From Sphingobacterium sp. ML3W (GTDB taxonomy: Bacteria; Bacteroidota; Bacteroidia; Sphingobacteriales; Sphingobacteriaceae), in assembly GCF_029542085.1 (NCBI RefSeq), contig NZ_CP107036.1:4030001-4094000 (forward strand): a DNA stretch of 64,000 nt, given 5' to 3'. The notes below the pieces were generated by a model. The model was not told the DNA's origin and did not search any database. It was given only the letters and a program-made list of their open reading frames with translations. The translations under genes were made by a program, and so were the position numbers. Positions 1 to 8,235 of the stretch are shown piece by piece (the first letter of the stretch is position 1; every line of letters begins with the position of its first letter).

Positions 1-296
1 TACTGGCAAATAAGTTAGAGCCATATGCGTCGACTGTTGTCTTTGGCGATTTAGATGAGCTGTTACGTATACAGTATGCCGCCGCCGTTGACCAAATTGA
101 TATGGAACAGTTTCGGGATCAAAGGGTAGTTGTTAAGGGCTGTGGAGATACCTATATCCCCGAATCGACATTTGTCCAATTCACGGTGAAACTCAGTAAA
201 GTAGCGAAAAGTATTATGTATGGAGAACCTTGTTCAACGGTTCCAGTTTTTAAAAGAAGTCCTCAAGCGCCAAAAGCGACTGACAAACAAGCATAA
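1..296 (+). CDS. DUF2480 family protein (3' part)
   Basis: The reading frame is open from base 3 of the window, so the gene begins upstream and only about the last 97 codons are present. The C-terminal motifs VVVKGCGD and the ending MYGEPCSTVP followed by KR are what I recall as the signature of the DUF2480 family, a protein of roughly 170 residues widespread in Bacteroidota. The function of the family is unknown. The two cysteines (in KGCGD and EPCST) are conserved in family members as I remember them and could bind a metal, but that is inference. An ATG at 102 is internal to the frame and is not the start. Confidence 0.85.
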   Translation, partial: LANKLEPYASTVVFGDLDELLRIQYAAAVDQIDMEQFRDQRVVVKGCGDTYIPESTFVQFTVKLSKVAKSIMYGEPCSTVPVFKRSPQAPKATDKQA

Positions 297-392
297 GCAG
301 CTGGCTCATGTGGGTTTCATCACCTTAAAAACACAATTTATTCTGATGAAATTAACATCTCTTTTTCAAACAATTTTCGTAAACTTACGTAC

Positions 393-1178
393 ATGAAACT
401 TATATCGACATTGCTCCTTTACTTATCAGTTTTTGTAAGTACAGTTTTCGCTCAAGATTTACCCCATTTAAAGGAATCTGCATTTAAAGGTGGAGAGAAA
501 TTAAAGTATAAACTCCGCTATGGAATTATTTCAGCCGCAACGGGAACGTTGACTGTTGGCGATACGAAAGACGGATTTGGAAATCCCTCCTTTCATCTGT
601 ATGCCGCTGGTAAAACAGCAGGAGCTTTTGCCATCTATACCGTAAGAAACGAATACAACTCTTATATAAATAGCAAGACATTTTTGCCTTACTATTATAC
701 AGAAAACATCCGTGAGGGAGGCTACAGACGGAACGACAAAGTACGTTTCAATCAGGATACACATACTGTGGTCGGTAATAAAGGAACATTTACATCCAAG
801 GTCGATCAGACCTTTGATTTACTATCGTCCTATTATTTCGCCCGCAATCTGGACTTAACTTCGGTCAAGCCTGGTGAATCCTTTAAACTGACTTACTTTC
901 TGAATGATGAAATAGCCACCTTGGGCATACAGTATATTGGAATTGAAAAAATAAAAACGGAATTGGGCACATTGGAATGCCTTAAATTCAGTCCCGAAAT
1001 TAAACCGGGACGTATCTTTAAAAAAAATAGCAAGCTTTATCTTTGGGTAACCAATGATGGTAACCGTATTCCAGTGAAGGCTAACGTCGATATTTTAATT
1101 GGCTCTGTTACCTTGGAACTTCTGGAAGCAAGCGGACTAAAATATAAATTGGGACAAAAAGCAAGCTACTCAAAATAA
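393..1178 (+). CDS. DUF3108 domain exported protein
   Basis: A 261-residue protein with an N-terminal signal peptide (hydrophobic residues 4-19, likely cleavage after VFA at 20). The rest is a beta-rich domain with the DUF3108 features LKYKLRYG near the start, an AAGKTAGAF stretch, and a lipocalin-like series of strands. Family members are periplasmic or cell-envelope proteins without a defined activity. The stop is 5 bases before the next start, so it is probably cotranscribed with the DUF3109 gene and perhaps with the prenyl synthase and TerC genes. Function is unknown. Confidence 0.85.
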   Translation: MKLISTLLLYLSVFVSTVFAQDLPHLKESAFKGGEKLKYKLRYGIISAATGTLTVGDTKDGFGNPSFHLYAAGKTAGAFAIYTVRNEYNSYINSKTFLPYYYTENIREGGYRRNDKVRFNQDTHTVVGNKGTFTSKVDQTFDLLSSYYFARNLDLTSVKPGESFKLTYFLNDEIATLGIQYIGIEKIKTELGTLECLKFSPEIKPGRIFKKNSKLYLWVTNDGNRIPVKANVDILIGSVTLELLEASGLKYKLGQKASYSK

Positions 1179-1183
1179 TTAGA

Positions 1184-1747
1184 ATGATTGAAGTAGGAAA
1201 TGTGTTGGTACATGAAGATCTGATTAACAATGATTTTGTGTGCAATCTATCAAAATGTAAAGGAATATGCTGTATCGAGGGAGACTCGGGAGCACCTTTG
1301 TTAGAAAGTGAAAAGGCAATTCTGGAGGAAATATACGCCAAGGTAAAGCCTTATATGACAGAGAAGGGTATTGAGGCCATCGAAGAACAAGGGAAATATG
1401 TCATTGACGTAGATGGTGATTTAACCACAACCTGTGTTGATGGGCACAAGGAATGCGCCTATGTAACCTGGGAAAACGGCATTACCAAATGTGCAATCGA
1501 AAAGGCATATGAACTGGGTGAAATCCACTGGCGGAAACCTGTTTCCTGTCACCTCTATCCTATCCGTACAACGCATTATCCAGAATTTGATGTCCTTCAT
1601 TATGACCGTTGGCATATCTGCAAAGACGCTTGTAGTTTCGGCAAAGAACTACAGGTGCCTGTATACAAATTTCTAAAGGATCCCCTGATCCGTACTTATG
1701 GAGAAGAATGGTACAAAAATCTTGAACAAGCAGTCGATGAGTTGTAA
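1184..1747 (+). CDS. DUF3109 family cysteine-rich protein
   Basis: A 187-residue cytoplasmic-looking protein with no signal peptide. It has many cysteines in motifs: FVCNLSKCKGICC near residues 20-30, then TTTC, KECA, TKCAIE, PVSCHLYP and HICKDACSFG. This arrangement matches the DUF3109 family and recalls YkgJ-type proteins that bind zinc or an iron-sulfur cluster. Metal or cluster binding is inference from the cysteine spacing, and no activity is known. It sits 5 bases after the DUF3108 gene and 50 bases before the polyprenyl synthase, suggesting one transcription unit. Confidence 0.85.
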   Translation: MIEVGNVLVHEDLINNDFVCNLSKCKGICCIEGDSGAPLLESEKAILEEIYAKVKPYMTEKGIEAIEEQGKYVIDVDGDLTTTCVDGHKECAYVTWENGITKCAIEKAYELGEIHWRKPVSCHLYPIRTTHYPEFDVLHYDRWHICKDACSFGKELQVPVYKFLKDPLIRTYGEEWYKNLEQAVDEL

Positions 1748-1797
1748 CAAAATTACTATCTTTAAGCTTTAACTTTTTTGGTGTTTCATTCCAATTC

Positions 1798-2769
1798 ATG
1801 TCAAAATTAACAGAGATCCAACGCCCTATTATCCACGAACTTGAAGCTTTTGAAAAGAAATTCAAAGCATCGATGAAAAGCTCCGTTCCCTTGTTGGATC
1901 GTATCACACAATACCTGATCAAACGCAAAGGCAAACAAATGCGACCGATGTTTGTCTTTTTCTCGGCAGGCATCTGCAATGGGATTAATGAATCTACCTA
2001 CCGTGGTGCTGCTTTGGTTGAATTACTGCATACAGCTTCGCTTGTTCACGATGATGTCGTGGATAACTCTTACGAACGTAGAGGCTTCTTTTCAATCAAT
2101 GCACTCTGGAAAAATAAGATTGCGGTACTGGTTGGTGATTTTTTACTGTCAAGGGGTTTACTACTTTCTGTAAAACATCAGGACTATCATCTGTTAAAAA
2201 TTGTTTCGGAAGCGGTCGACCAAATGAGTGAAGGAGAACTGCTCCAGATCGAAAAAGCGCGTAAACTGGATATCGAAGAATCCATATACTTTGAGGTCAT
2301 CCGAAAGAAAACAGCATCATTAATTGCTTCCTGTTGCGCCTGTGGATCTGCTTCATCCAATGCTGATCAAGAGACGGTAGAGAAATTGCATCAATTTGGA
2401 GAGAAAATTGGTATTGCTTTTCAGATAAAAGATGACTTATTTGATTTTGGTCTGGATGATGTGGGCAAGCCTCTGGGAAATGATATCAAAGAGAAGAAAA
2501 TGACATTGCCGTTGATCCATGCCTTAAATCAGACAAGCTCTAGCGAAAAGCGGCGAATCATCAATCTGGTTCGAAACCATAACGAAGACCCCAAAAAGGT
2601 GGCTGAAGTTATTGATTTTGTCCGCAACAGCGGCGGACTAGCCTATGCAACAAACAAAATGCTGGAATATCAACAAGATGCATTTCGCATCCTAGAAGAT
2701 TTTCCAGATAGCGAATACAAAGAAGGATTACTTCAATTGGTAAAATATACAACAGAAAGAAAAAAATAA
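1798..2769 (+). CDS. Polyprenyl diphosphate synthase (trans, long-chain)
   Basis: A 323-residue trans-isoprenyl diphosphate synthase. It extends an allylic diphosphate with isopentenyl diphosphate units, most likely to make the side chain of menaquinone. Both aspartate-rich motifs are visible: DDVVD at residues 85-89 (first) and DDLFD at 212-216 (second), plus GKQMRP near residue 45 for isopentenyl diphosphate binding. Length is normal for octaprenyl or solanesyl synthases (IspB/HepT/GrcC group). Chain length cannot be read reliably. The stop codon overlaps the start of the TerC gene by one base (TAATG), so the two are translationally coupled. Confidence 0.92.
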   Translation: MSKLTEIQRPIIHELEAFEKKFKASMKSSVPLLDRITQYLIKRKGKQMRPMFVFFSAGICNGINESTYRGAALVELLHTASLVHDDVVDNSYERRGFFSINALWKNKIAVLVGDFLLSRGLLLSVKHQDYHLLKIVSEAVDQMSEGELLQIEKARKLDIEESIYFEVIRKKTASLIASCCACGSASSNADQETVEKLHQFGEKIGIAFQIKDDLFDFGLDDVGKPLGNDIKEKKMTLPLIHALNQTSSSEKRRIINLVRNHNEDPKKVAEVIDFVRNSGGLAYATNKMLEYQQDAFRILEDFPDSEYKEGLLQLVKYTTERKK

Positions 2770-3821
2770 TGAGTCACGAATTAATGTTTTTTGGAGGTTT
2801 CCTGATCTTCATTGCACTGATGCTAGCAATTGACCTTGGACTATTTTCCAAGGGCGATAAACCCGTTAGCTTAAAGACTGCCGCAATTATGAGTGCTGTA
2901 TGGGTATTATTCTCATTAGGCTTCTATTGGTTGCTCCGTCAGTATGGATTTGAATTGCATAATATCCAAGACCTAAACCATCTGCAGGAAGTCATTACAA
3001 AACATCATCACGATATTAAAATTATTCCTGGCGATCTTGCCGCAAGTTTAGCCGTCTATAATAACAACCTAGGCTTGGAATATTTAACAGGATATGTTGT
3101 TGAGTATGCGCTCTCTGTCGATAATATTTTCGTTATGGTGTTGCTCTTCACATCATTTGGAATTCCCGAAAAATACTACCATAAAGTTTTGGTATGGGGG
3201 ATTCTTGGTGCCATCGTTATGCGGTTTCTATTTATATTCCTTGGCGCAACCTTAATCGCTAAATTTGGCTGGATTCTATATGTTTTTGGTGCATTCTTAG
3301 TATTCACAGGTGTTAAGATGTTTATCAATCGGAACCAAGAGGAAGAGGTCGATCCTCAAAACCACCCTGTTGTCAAATTTGCGTCTAAATATTTCAAGGT
3401 AACCCCAAAATTAGATGGTGGTCACTTTTTCCATATCGAGAATGGCGTGAAATACATGACACCTCTATTTTTGGTTTTGTTAGTGATTGAATTTACCGAT
3501 CTAATTTTCGCAGTGGATTCCATTCCCGCAATTTTCTCGGTTACCAAAGATCCTTATGTGGTATTCTTCTCTAATATCTTCGCCATCCTCGGATTACGTT
3601 CCATGTTCTTCTTATTGGTCAATATTATCCATAAGTTCCAATATTTAAAAGTCGGGTTAGCTTTTCTATTGGTGTTCATTGGTCTGAAGATGTTATTACA
3701 TCACTGGCTGGCAGAAGTCGGCTTTACAACGACGCATTCACTGATTGTGATCATCAGTATACTTGCCTTAAGTATTATCGCCTCGCTACTCTTTCCAAAG
3801 CATAAAGAGATTGCCGAATAA
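2769..3821 (+). CDS. TerC family integral membrane protein
   Basis: A 350-residue polytopic membrane protein with about eight or nine hydrophobic segments. The TerC signature is present twice: EYALSVDNIFV (D118) in one helix and EFTDLIFAVDSIPA around residue 250 in another, giving the paired acidic residues thought to coordinate a metal ion. TerC/Alx-type proteins are linked to manganese export or to metal loading of exported proteins, and the original member to tellurite resistance. Which applies here is not visible. The start overlaps the prenyl synthase stop, and a strong hairpin terminator follows at once. Confidence 0.92.
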   Translation: MSHELMFFGGFLIFIALMLAIDLGLFSKGDKPVSLKTAAIMSAVWVLFSLGFYWLLRQYGFELHNIQDLNHLQEVITKHHHDIKIIPGDLAASLAVYNNNLGLEYLTGYVVEYALSVDNIFVMVLLFTSFGIPEKYYHKVLVWGILGAIVMRFLFIFLGATLIAKFGWILYVFGAFLVFTGVKMFINRNQEEEVDPQNHPVVKFASKYFKVTPKLDGGHFFHIENGVKYMTPLFLVLLVIEFTDLIFAVDSIPAIFSVTKDPYVVFFSNIFAILGLRSMFFLLVNIIHKFQYLKVGLAFLLVFIGLKMLLHHWLAEVGFTTTHSLIVIISILALSIIASLLFPKHKEIAE

Positions 3822-3826
3822 ACATA

Positions 3827-3864
3827 AAAGCAAAGGGTCGTAAAAATTACGACCCTTTGCTTTT
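3827..3864 (+). terminator. Rho-independent terminator after the TerC gene
   Basis: An inverted repeat with 17-base arms (AAAAGCAAAGGGTCGTA and its complement) and a very short loop, with A-rich and T-rich flanks, lies 6 bases after the stop. It ends the DUF3108-TerC transcription unit. Confidence 0.85.
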
Positions 3865-4019
3865 CAATATTTTAGCCTAGTTCGTACTCCTCCTGTCTCG
3901 TGACAAAAGGACCTAAATTATAGTTCATTTTTAAGAACAATTATTTTACAGAGGAATTTGCCTTACTAAATTTTATTTATTTAATTTAGCACCACTTTAA
4001 ATTAACAAAATACTAACAA

Positions 4020-5207
4020 ATGAATTGGAATAAATCGATTGTACTAGCTGCCTCTCTTTTTGCAGCTTCATTCCAAGTACAAGCACAGGACAATTTGATC
4101 AATGCCCTAAAAGCAAATCAAAATGACAATAGCAAATCTGGATTTACATTTACAGAAGTTATCAATTTAGGTAATACTTCGATCAAGAATCAAGGTTCTT
4201 CGGGTACATGTTGGTCTTATTCAGGAAACTCTTTTCTAGAATCCGAAATGATCCGTATGGGTAAAAAACCTGTTGAGATTTCTCAGATATATACAGCACG
4301 TAATACGTACTTAGATAAAGCACGTACTTATGTACGTCTTCACGGTGGATTATCATTGGGTGAAGGTGGTCAATTTCATGATGTATTGAATTCATTCCGC
4401 AAATATGGCACAATGCCACAGTCAGCTTATACAGGCCTTCACTATGGTACCACACTCAACAACTTTGGTGAAATGACATCAATGCTTGACGCGATGTTGG
4501 GCTCGATTGTAAAAGGTAAAGGTTTAACTCCAAACTGGGAAAAAGCCTATACAGCAGCAATGGACTCTTACCTAGGTGAAGTTCCTGAAAAATTTGATTA
4601 CAATGGCAAATCCTATACACCACGCACCTTTGCTGACCAGGTAATTGGCATCAATCCAGATGATTATGTTGGTATTGCTTCAGTTACTGACCACCCCTAT
4701 TATAGCCAATTCGTTCTGTTAATCCCAGATAACTGGTCATTTGATCGTTTCTACAATGTTCAGATGAATGATTTAACAGATATCATTGACAACGCGCTGC
4801 AAAAAGGTTATACTGTCGCTTGGGCAACTGACGTTTCAGAAAAAGGATTCTCCTGGAAAAACGGTGTTGCTTATGTTCCAGAAAAACCGTTCGAACAAAT
4901 GAGCGATCAAGAAAAATCGAGCATGTTCGTTGGTCCTAAACCAGAAATGAAGATCACGCCTGAAGAGAGACAAAAAGCTTTCGACAATTGGCAAACAACA
5001 GATGATCATGGTATGCATATCGTTGGTCTGGTAAAAGATCAAAATGGTAAAGAATATTATATTGTTAAAAACTCTTGGGGAACATCCAACGACTACAAAG
5101 GCTACTTGTACGCATCCAAAGAGTTTGTACGCTACAAAACAACTTCTTTGTTGTTACATAAAGATGGTCTTGCAAAAGATTTAAAATCGAAGATAAATAT
5201 CAAATAA
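4020..5207 (+). CDS. Exported C1 family cysteine peptidase (PepC/bleomycin hydrolase type)
   Basis: A 395-residue papain-fold peptidase of the aminopeptidase C/bleomycin hydrolase branch. The catalytic residues are visible: Cys64 in SSGTCWSYSG, His333 in HGMHIVG and Asn351 in VKNSWG, with the oxyanion-hole Gln in IKNQGSSGT. Residues 1-22 form a signal peptide ending AQAQ, so unlike the classical cytoplasmic PepC this enzyme is exported to the periplasm or beyond. It probably cuts peptides from the N-terminal side as family members do. It stands alone between two terminators. Confidence 0.9.
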   Translation: MNWNKSIVLAASLFAASFQVQAQDNLINALKANQNDNSKSGFTFTEVINLGNTSIKNQGSSGTCWSYSGNSFLESEMIRMGKKPVEISQIYTARNTYLDKARTYVRLHGGLSLGEGGQFHDVLNSFRKYGTMPQSAYTGLHYGTTLNNFGEMTSMLDAMLGSIVKGKGLTPNWEKAYTAAMDSYLGEVPEKFDYNGKSYTPRTFADQVIGINPDDYVGIASVTDHPYYSQFVLLIPDNWSFDRFYNVQMNDLTDIIDNALQKGYTVAWATDVSEKGFSWKNGVAYVPEKPFEQMSDQEKSSMFVGPKPEMKITPEERQKAFDNWQTTDDHGMHIVGLVKDQNGKEYYIVKNSWGTSNDYKGYLYASKEFVRYKTTSLLLHKDGLAKDLKSKINIK

Positions 5208-5225
5208 GCGATTTATCCATCGTTT

Positions 5226-5262
5226 AAAACACCTCTGAAATTAATATTTCAGAGGTGTTTTT
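5226..5262 (+). terminator. Terminator after the C1 peptidase gene
   Basis: Perfect 16-base inverted arms (AAAACACCTCTGAAAT and its complement) around a four-base TAAT loop, with a T-rich right flank, 18 bases after the stop. Confidence 0.85.
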
Positions 5263-5319
5263 GTTTTCAGATTAATTTGATAACTTAAACATAATTATGA
5301 ATCTAGTTGTTCAGTGAGT

Positions 5320-6558
5320 ATGAGAAGTATAATCGCATTATGCCTTGCAATTTTATTTGGGAATTTAGCACATTCCCAGACCAAAGGGGTGAAATTTGTA
5401 GAAGGATTAAGTTGGAAACAGGTCAAAGAAAGAGCGAAGGCAGAAAATAAGTTTATCTTCGTTGAACTTTTTGCGACATGGTGTGGCCCCTGCCAGTATA
5501 TGAGTAATGAGGTGTTCCCCTTGGAACAAGTTGGTCAGCCCATTAATCAAAATTTCATTAGTATCAGGGTCCAAATGGACTCCACCGAAACGGACAATGC
5601 TGCCGTCAAAAAGTGGTATGCTGATGCCCGAGCTATTTCCAATGAGTACAATATCCAATCTTTTCCAACTTTTTTGATTTTCAATCCAAACGGAGAAGCT
5701 GTACACCGGATTGTTGGCGCAAACGATGCACCTGAATTTGTCAGCCATGTGTCAGACGGACTGTATCCCGAAACACAGTATTATACCCTGTTAAAAAAAT
5801 TTGAGAAAAGACCTCAGGACATCTACACCGCCAAACAGATGTTAAAAGCAGCAAATATCGCTTATGACGAAAGCACCGCACGTAAAGCCGAAAATACTTT
5901 AGCCAATTCTTTGGGTACCGATGAGCTTTTTAAAAAGGAAAACGTCCATATTCTTCTGGCGGCAGCCAAGTTTACAAATTCAAAAGCCTTTAACCTGATC
6001 CGCAACAATAAAGAAAAAATAGATATTTTGCTGGAATCACCGGGGATCGCAAATCGTACGCTCGCGAATGTGGTTGTTAATGAGCTTTTCCTGATTAAAA
6101 TAGATGCCAAGCATGAACCCAACTGGGATAGTTACCAGAGTGAGCTGTCAGCAAAATATCCGGATATAGATTTCGTTCCGATGTTTAAAAAGATCAAAGC
6201 ACATTATTATCTTCAGGTCAAGAATTACGTGGCTATGAAAAACACCATCAATGATTACCTATCATCAGAGGATTTCACAGCACATCAATTGAACACCTTT
6301 GCCTGGACGATTTTTAATAACAGCAGTGACCCCGAATGCATCGACGCAGCGATCAGCTGGAGCAAAAAATCTATCATAGAAGATCCCAGCTCTGCATTCT
6401 TAGATACATACGCCAACTTACTTTATAAAAAAGGTGAAAAAGAGAAGGCAATCAAGTGGCAAAATAAAGCCATAGAGATGGCCAGTGACGACGATCGACC
6501 AATCTATCAGGAAACATTGGACAAAATGACCAAAGGGATACAAACCTGGGAAAATTAA
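5320..6558 (+). CDS. Exported thioredoxin-domain protein, copy 1
   Basis: A 412-residue protein: signal peptide (1-20, ending AHSQ), thioredoxin fold with the active site WCGPC at Cys55/Cys58 and the cis-proline motif SFPTFLIF, then about 230 helical residues that end in a TPR-like segment. It likely acts in the periplasm on disulfide bonds or as a redox-active chaperone. The ATG at 5320 is preferred over the GTG at 5314 because it gives a cleaner signal peptide. The next gene encodes a paralogue of exactly the same length, so the pair is a tandem duplication. The substrate is unknown. Confidence 0.88.
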   Translation: MRSIIALCLAILFGNLAHSQTKGVKFVEGLSWKQVKERAKAENKFIFVELFATWCGPCQYMSNEVFPLEQVGQPINQNFISIRVQMDSTETDNAAVKKWYADARAISNEYNIQSFPTFLIFNPNGEAVHRIVGANDAPEFVSHVSDGLYPETQYYTLLKKFEKRPQDIYTAKQMLKAANIAYDESTARKAENTLANSLGTDELFKKENVHILLAAAKFTNSKAFNLIRNNKEKIDILLESPGIANRTLANVVVNELFLIKIDAKHEPNWDSYQSELSAKYPDIDFVPMFKKIKAHYYLQVKNYVAMKNTINDYLSSEDFTAHQLNTFAWTIFNNSSDPECIDAAISWSKKSIIEDPSSAFLDTYANLLYKKGEKEKAIKWQNKAIEMASDDDRPIYQETLDKMTKGIQTWEN

Positions 6559-6881
6559 ATATTGACGAGAAAGAGGTCTATTTCTTTTCTGATAGGGTTT
6601 TGAGTGGGAATAAATTTAAGTCACTAGATTCCTCAATTTTTTATAACACGAACTTCAGGGATCCCGTACCTGACTTTTTAAGCATATACTCATGCAGAAA
6701 ATCGTCGCTCAGCAGCTGGGCGACAAAAGTCCGTGAAGCCCATTTTTTGTTGGTCGAGCTTCAATTCAATGAGATCACCACTTAATTTTTCAAAATAGTA
6801 AACTCCCCGATTAATTTTTTTATAAAACTTTTCTTGATAGTGATTTTATTCAGTAAATTAACACCTAAATATCAACGGATT
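6559..6881. other. Gene-free spacer between the two thioredoxin paralogues
   Basis: This 323-base spacer is AT-rich and has no convincing coding frame. A TTG-initiated 61-codon frame at 6600-6785 lacks family resemblance and is not called. A weak hairpin (TCAGG at 6655, CCTGA at 6669) followed by CTTTTT could terminate copy 1. The second copy may have its own promoter here, but no clear TTG/TAnnTTTG pair was found. Confidence 0.5.
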
Positions 6882-8120
6882 ATGAGAAAATTAATTTTAA
6901 TGCTATTCTTGGTTCCAACATTACTATTCGCTCAGAGCGAGGGTGTAAAATTTGAGCATGGCCTCACTTGGAATCAAATCAAAGAAAAAGCAACCAAGGA
7001 AAACAAATTTATTTTTGTTGATTGTTTCACCACTTGGTGCGGCCCCTGCAAGTACATGACAAGTACAATCTTCCCACAGGCGAAGGTGGGTGATTTCTTC
7101 AATGCCAAATTTATCAATGCCAAAATCCAAATGGATAAGACTAAAGAGGACAATGAAGAAGTAAAATCCTGGTACACTGAAGCAGATCGTTTTGCCAAAG
7201 ACTATAAAGTAGTAGCCTATCCTACTTTCTTGATCTTTGATTCAAAAGGCAATCTTGTACACCGTATTGTAGGCGGTGGTGATGCGGATGGCTTTATTGC
7301 TAAAGCCCAAAAAGCACTGGATCCAAACACCCAATATGAAACCCTATTGGCAAAATTCAATGCTGATCCACAAAATCCAACAATTGCAAAAGCTATGGCT
7401 GCGGCTGCAAAAGATGCTTATGATAAAGAAACACAGGCAAAAGCTGAGGGCGTAGTATTATCTTCGCTATCAACAGACCAGATCTTTACAAAAGACAATG
7501 TGGAATTATTGCTTTCTTCGGCGAGCATTAAGGATTCGAAAGCATTTAACTTGATAAAAGATAATCCTGCCAAGTTTGACGCCATCAGTGAGAAGGTTAA
7601 AGCAAATGATTTCTTAGCTAAACTATTGATCGGTGAAGCTGTCAATACCAAAATACAGGCTAAAGAAGCCGTAGATTTTGCTGCTATCGAAAAAGAACTG
7701 GCTCAGAAATACCCTACGGTCAATACCGAAAAAGCGAGCTTGGAAATGCAACCTCGTTATTTCTCTTATACCAAAAACTATCCTGGATTGAGAGACAGCT
7801 TTAACAAGTATATTGCCAAATACGGTTCGACAATCACTGCAATGGAATTAAACCAGATGGCTTGGTCTATCTTTGAAAACTGTGATGATCCAGCTTGTTT
7901 AAAAGCGGCTTCAGAATGGAGCAAATTATCACTGGAGAAGGAAAAAGATACACCGATGTACCTTGATACCTTTGCCAACCTACTTTATCGTCTAGGTGAC
8001 AAAGATCAAGCAATCAAAACACAAGAGAAAGCGATCTCATTGTTGACTGCAAACGATAAAAAAGAGGATTATGTAGCAACGCTTCAAAAAATGAAAAAAG
8101 GCGAAAAAACTTGGGAATAA
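6882..8120 (+). CDS. Exported thioredoxin-domain protein, copy 2
   Basis: A 412-residue paralogue of the preceding gene with the same architecture: signal peptide ending LLFAQ, thioredoxin domain with WCGPC at Cys53/Cys56 and cis-proline in AYPTFLIF, then a long helical region with a TPR-like end. Large blocks match copy 1 (WCGPC, PTFLIF, HRIVG, SKAFNLI, LDTFANLLY). The ATG at 6882 is chosen because it starts the signal peptide. An in-frame start at 6834 would add 16 residues that break it. Keeping two diverged copies suggests different substrates or conditions, which is inference. Confidence 0.88.
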   Translation: MRKLILMLFLVPTLLFAQSEGVKFEHGLTWNQIKEKATKENKFIFVDCFTTWCGPCKYMTSTIFPQAKVGDFFNAKFINAKIQMDKTKEDNEEVKSWYTEADRFAKDYKVVAYPTFLIFDSKGNLVHRIVGGGDADGFIAKAQKALDPNTQYETLLAKFNADPQNPTIAKAMAAAAKDAYDKETQAKAEGVVLSSLSTDQIFTKDNVELLLSSASIKDSKAFNLIKDNPAKFDAISEKVKANDFLAKLLIGEAVNTKIQAKEAVDFAAIEKELAQKYPTVNTEKASLEMQPRYFSYTKNYPGLRDSFNKYIAKYGSTITAMELNQMAWSIFENCDDPACLKAASEWSKLSLEKEKDTPMYLDTFANLLYRLGDKDQAIKTQEKAISLLTANDKKEDYVATLQKMKKGEKTWE

Positions 8121-8135
8121 GTAATATTCTGAAAT

Positions 8136-8174
8136 AAAAAAGTCCAGATCAACTTCGTTGATCTGGACTTTTTT
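8136..8174. terminator. Bidirectional terminator
   Basis: Perfect 18-base arms (AAAAAAGTCCAGATCAAC and complement) around a three-base TTC loop. The A-run and T-run on the two sides let it serve the thioredoxin gene on the plus strand and the convergent prolyl oligopeptidase gene on the minus strand. Confidence 0.88.
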
Positions 8175-8235
8175 ATTGTCTTTGGATAAAACTATCTACA
8201 ACCGAAATAGACTGTAGATAGTCCCTTCAATATCC

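Noticed and set aside
6600..6785. 61-codon frame between the thioredoxin paralogues
   Set aside because: Needs a TTG start, has no resemblance to known proteins, and lies in an AT-rich spacer.
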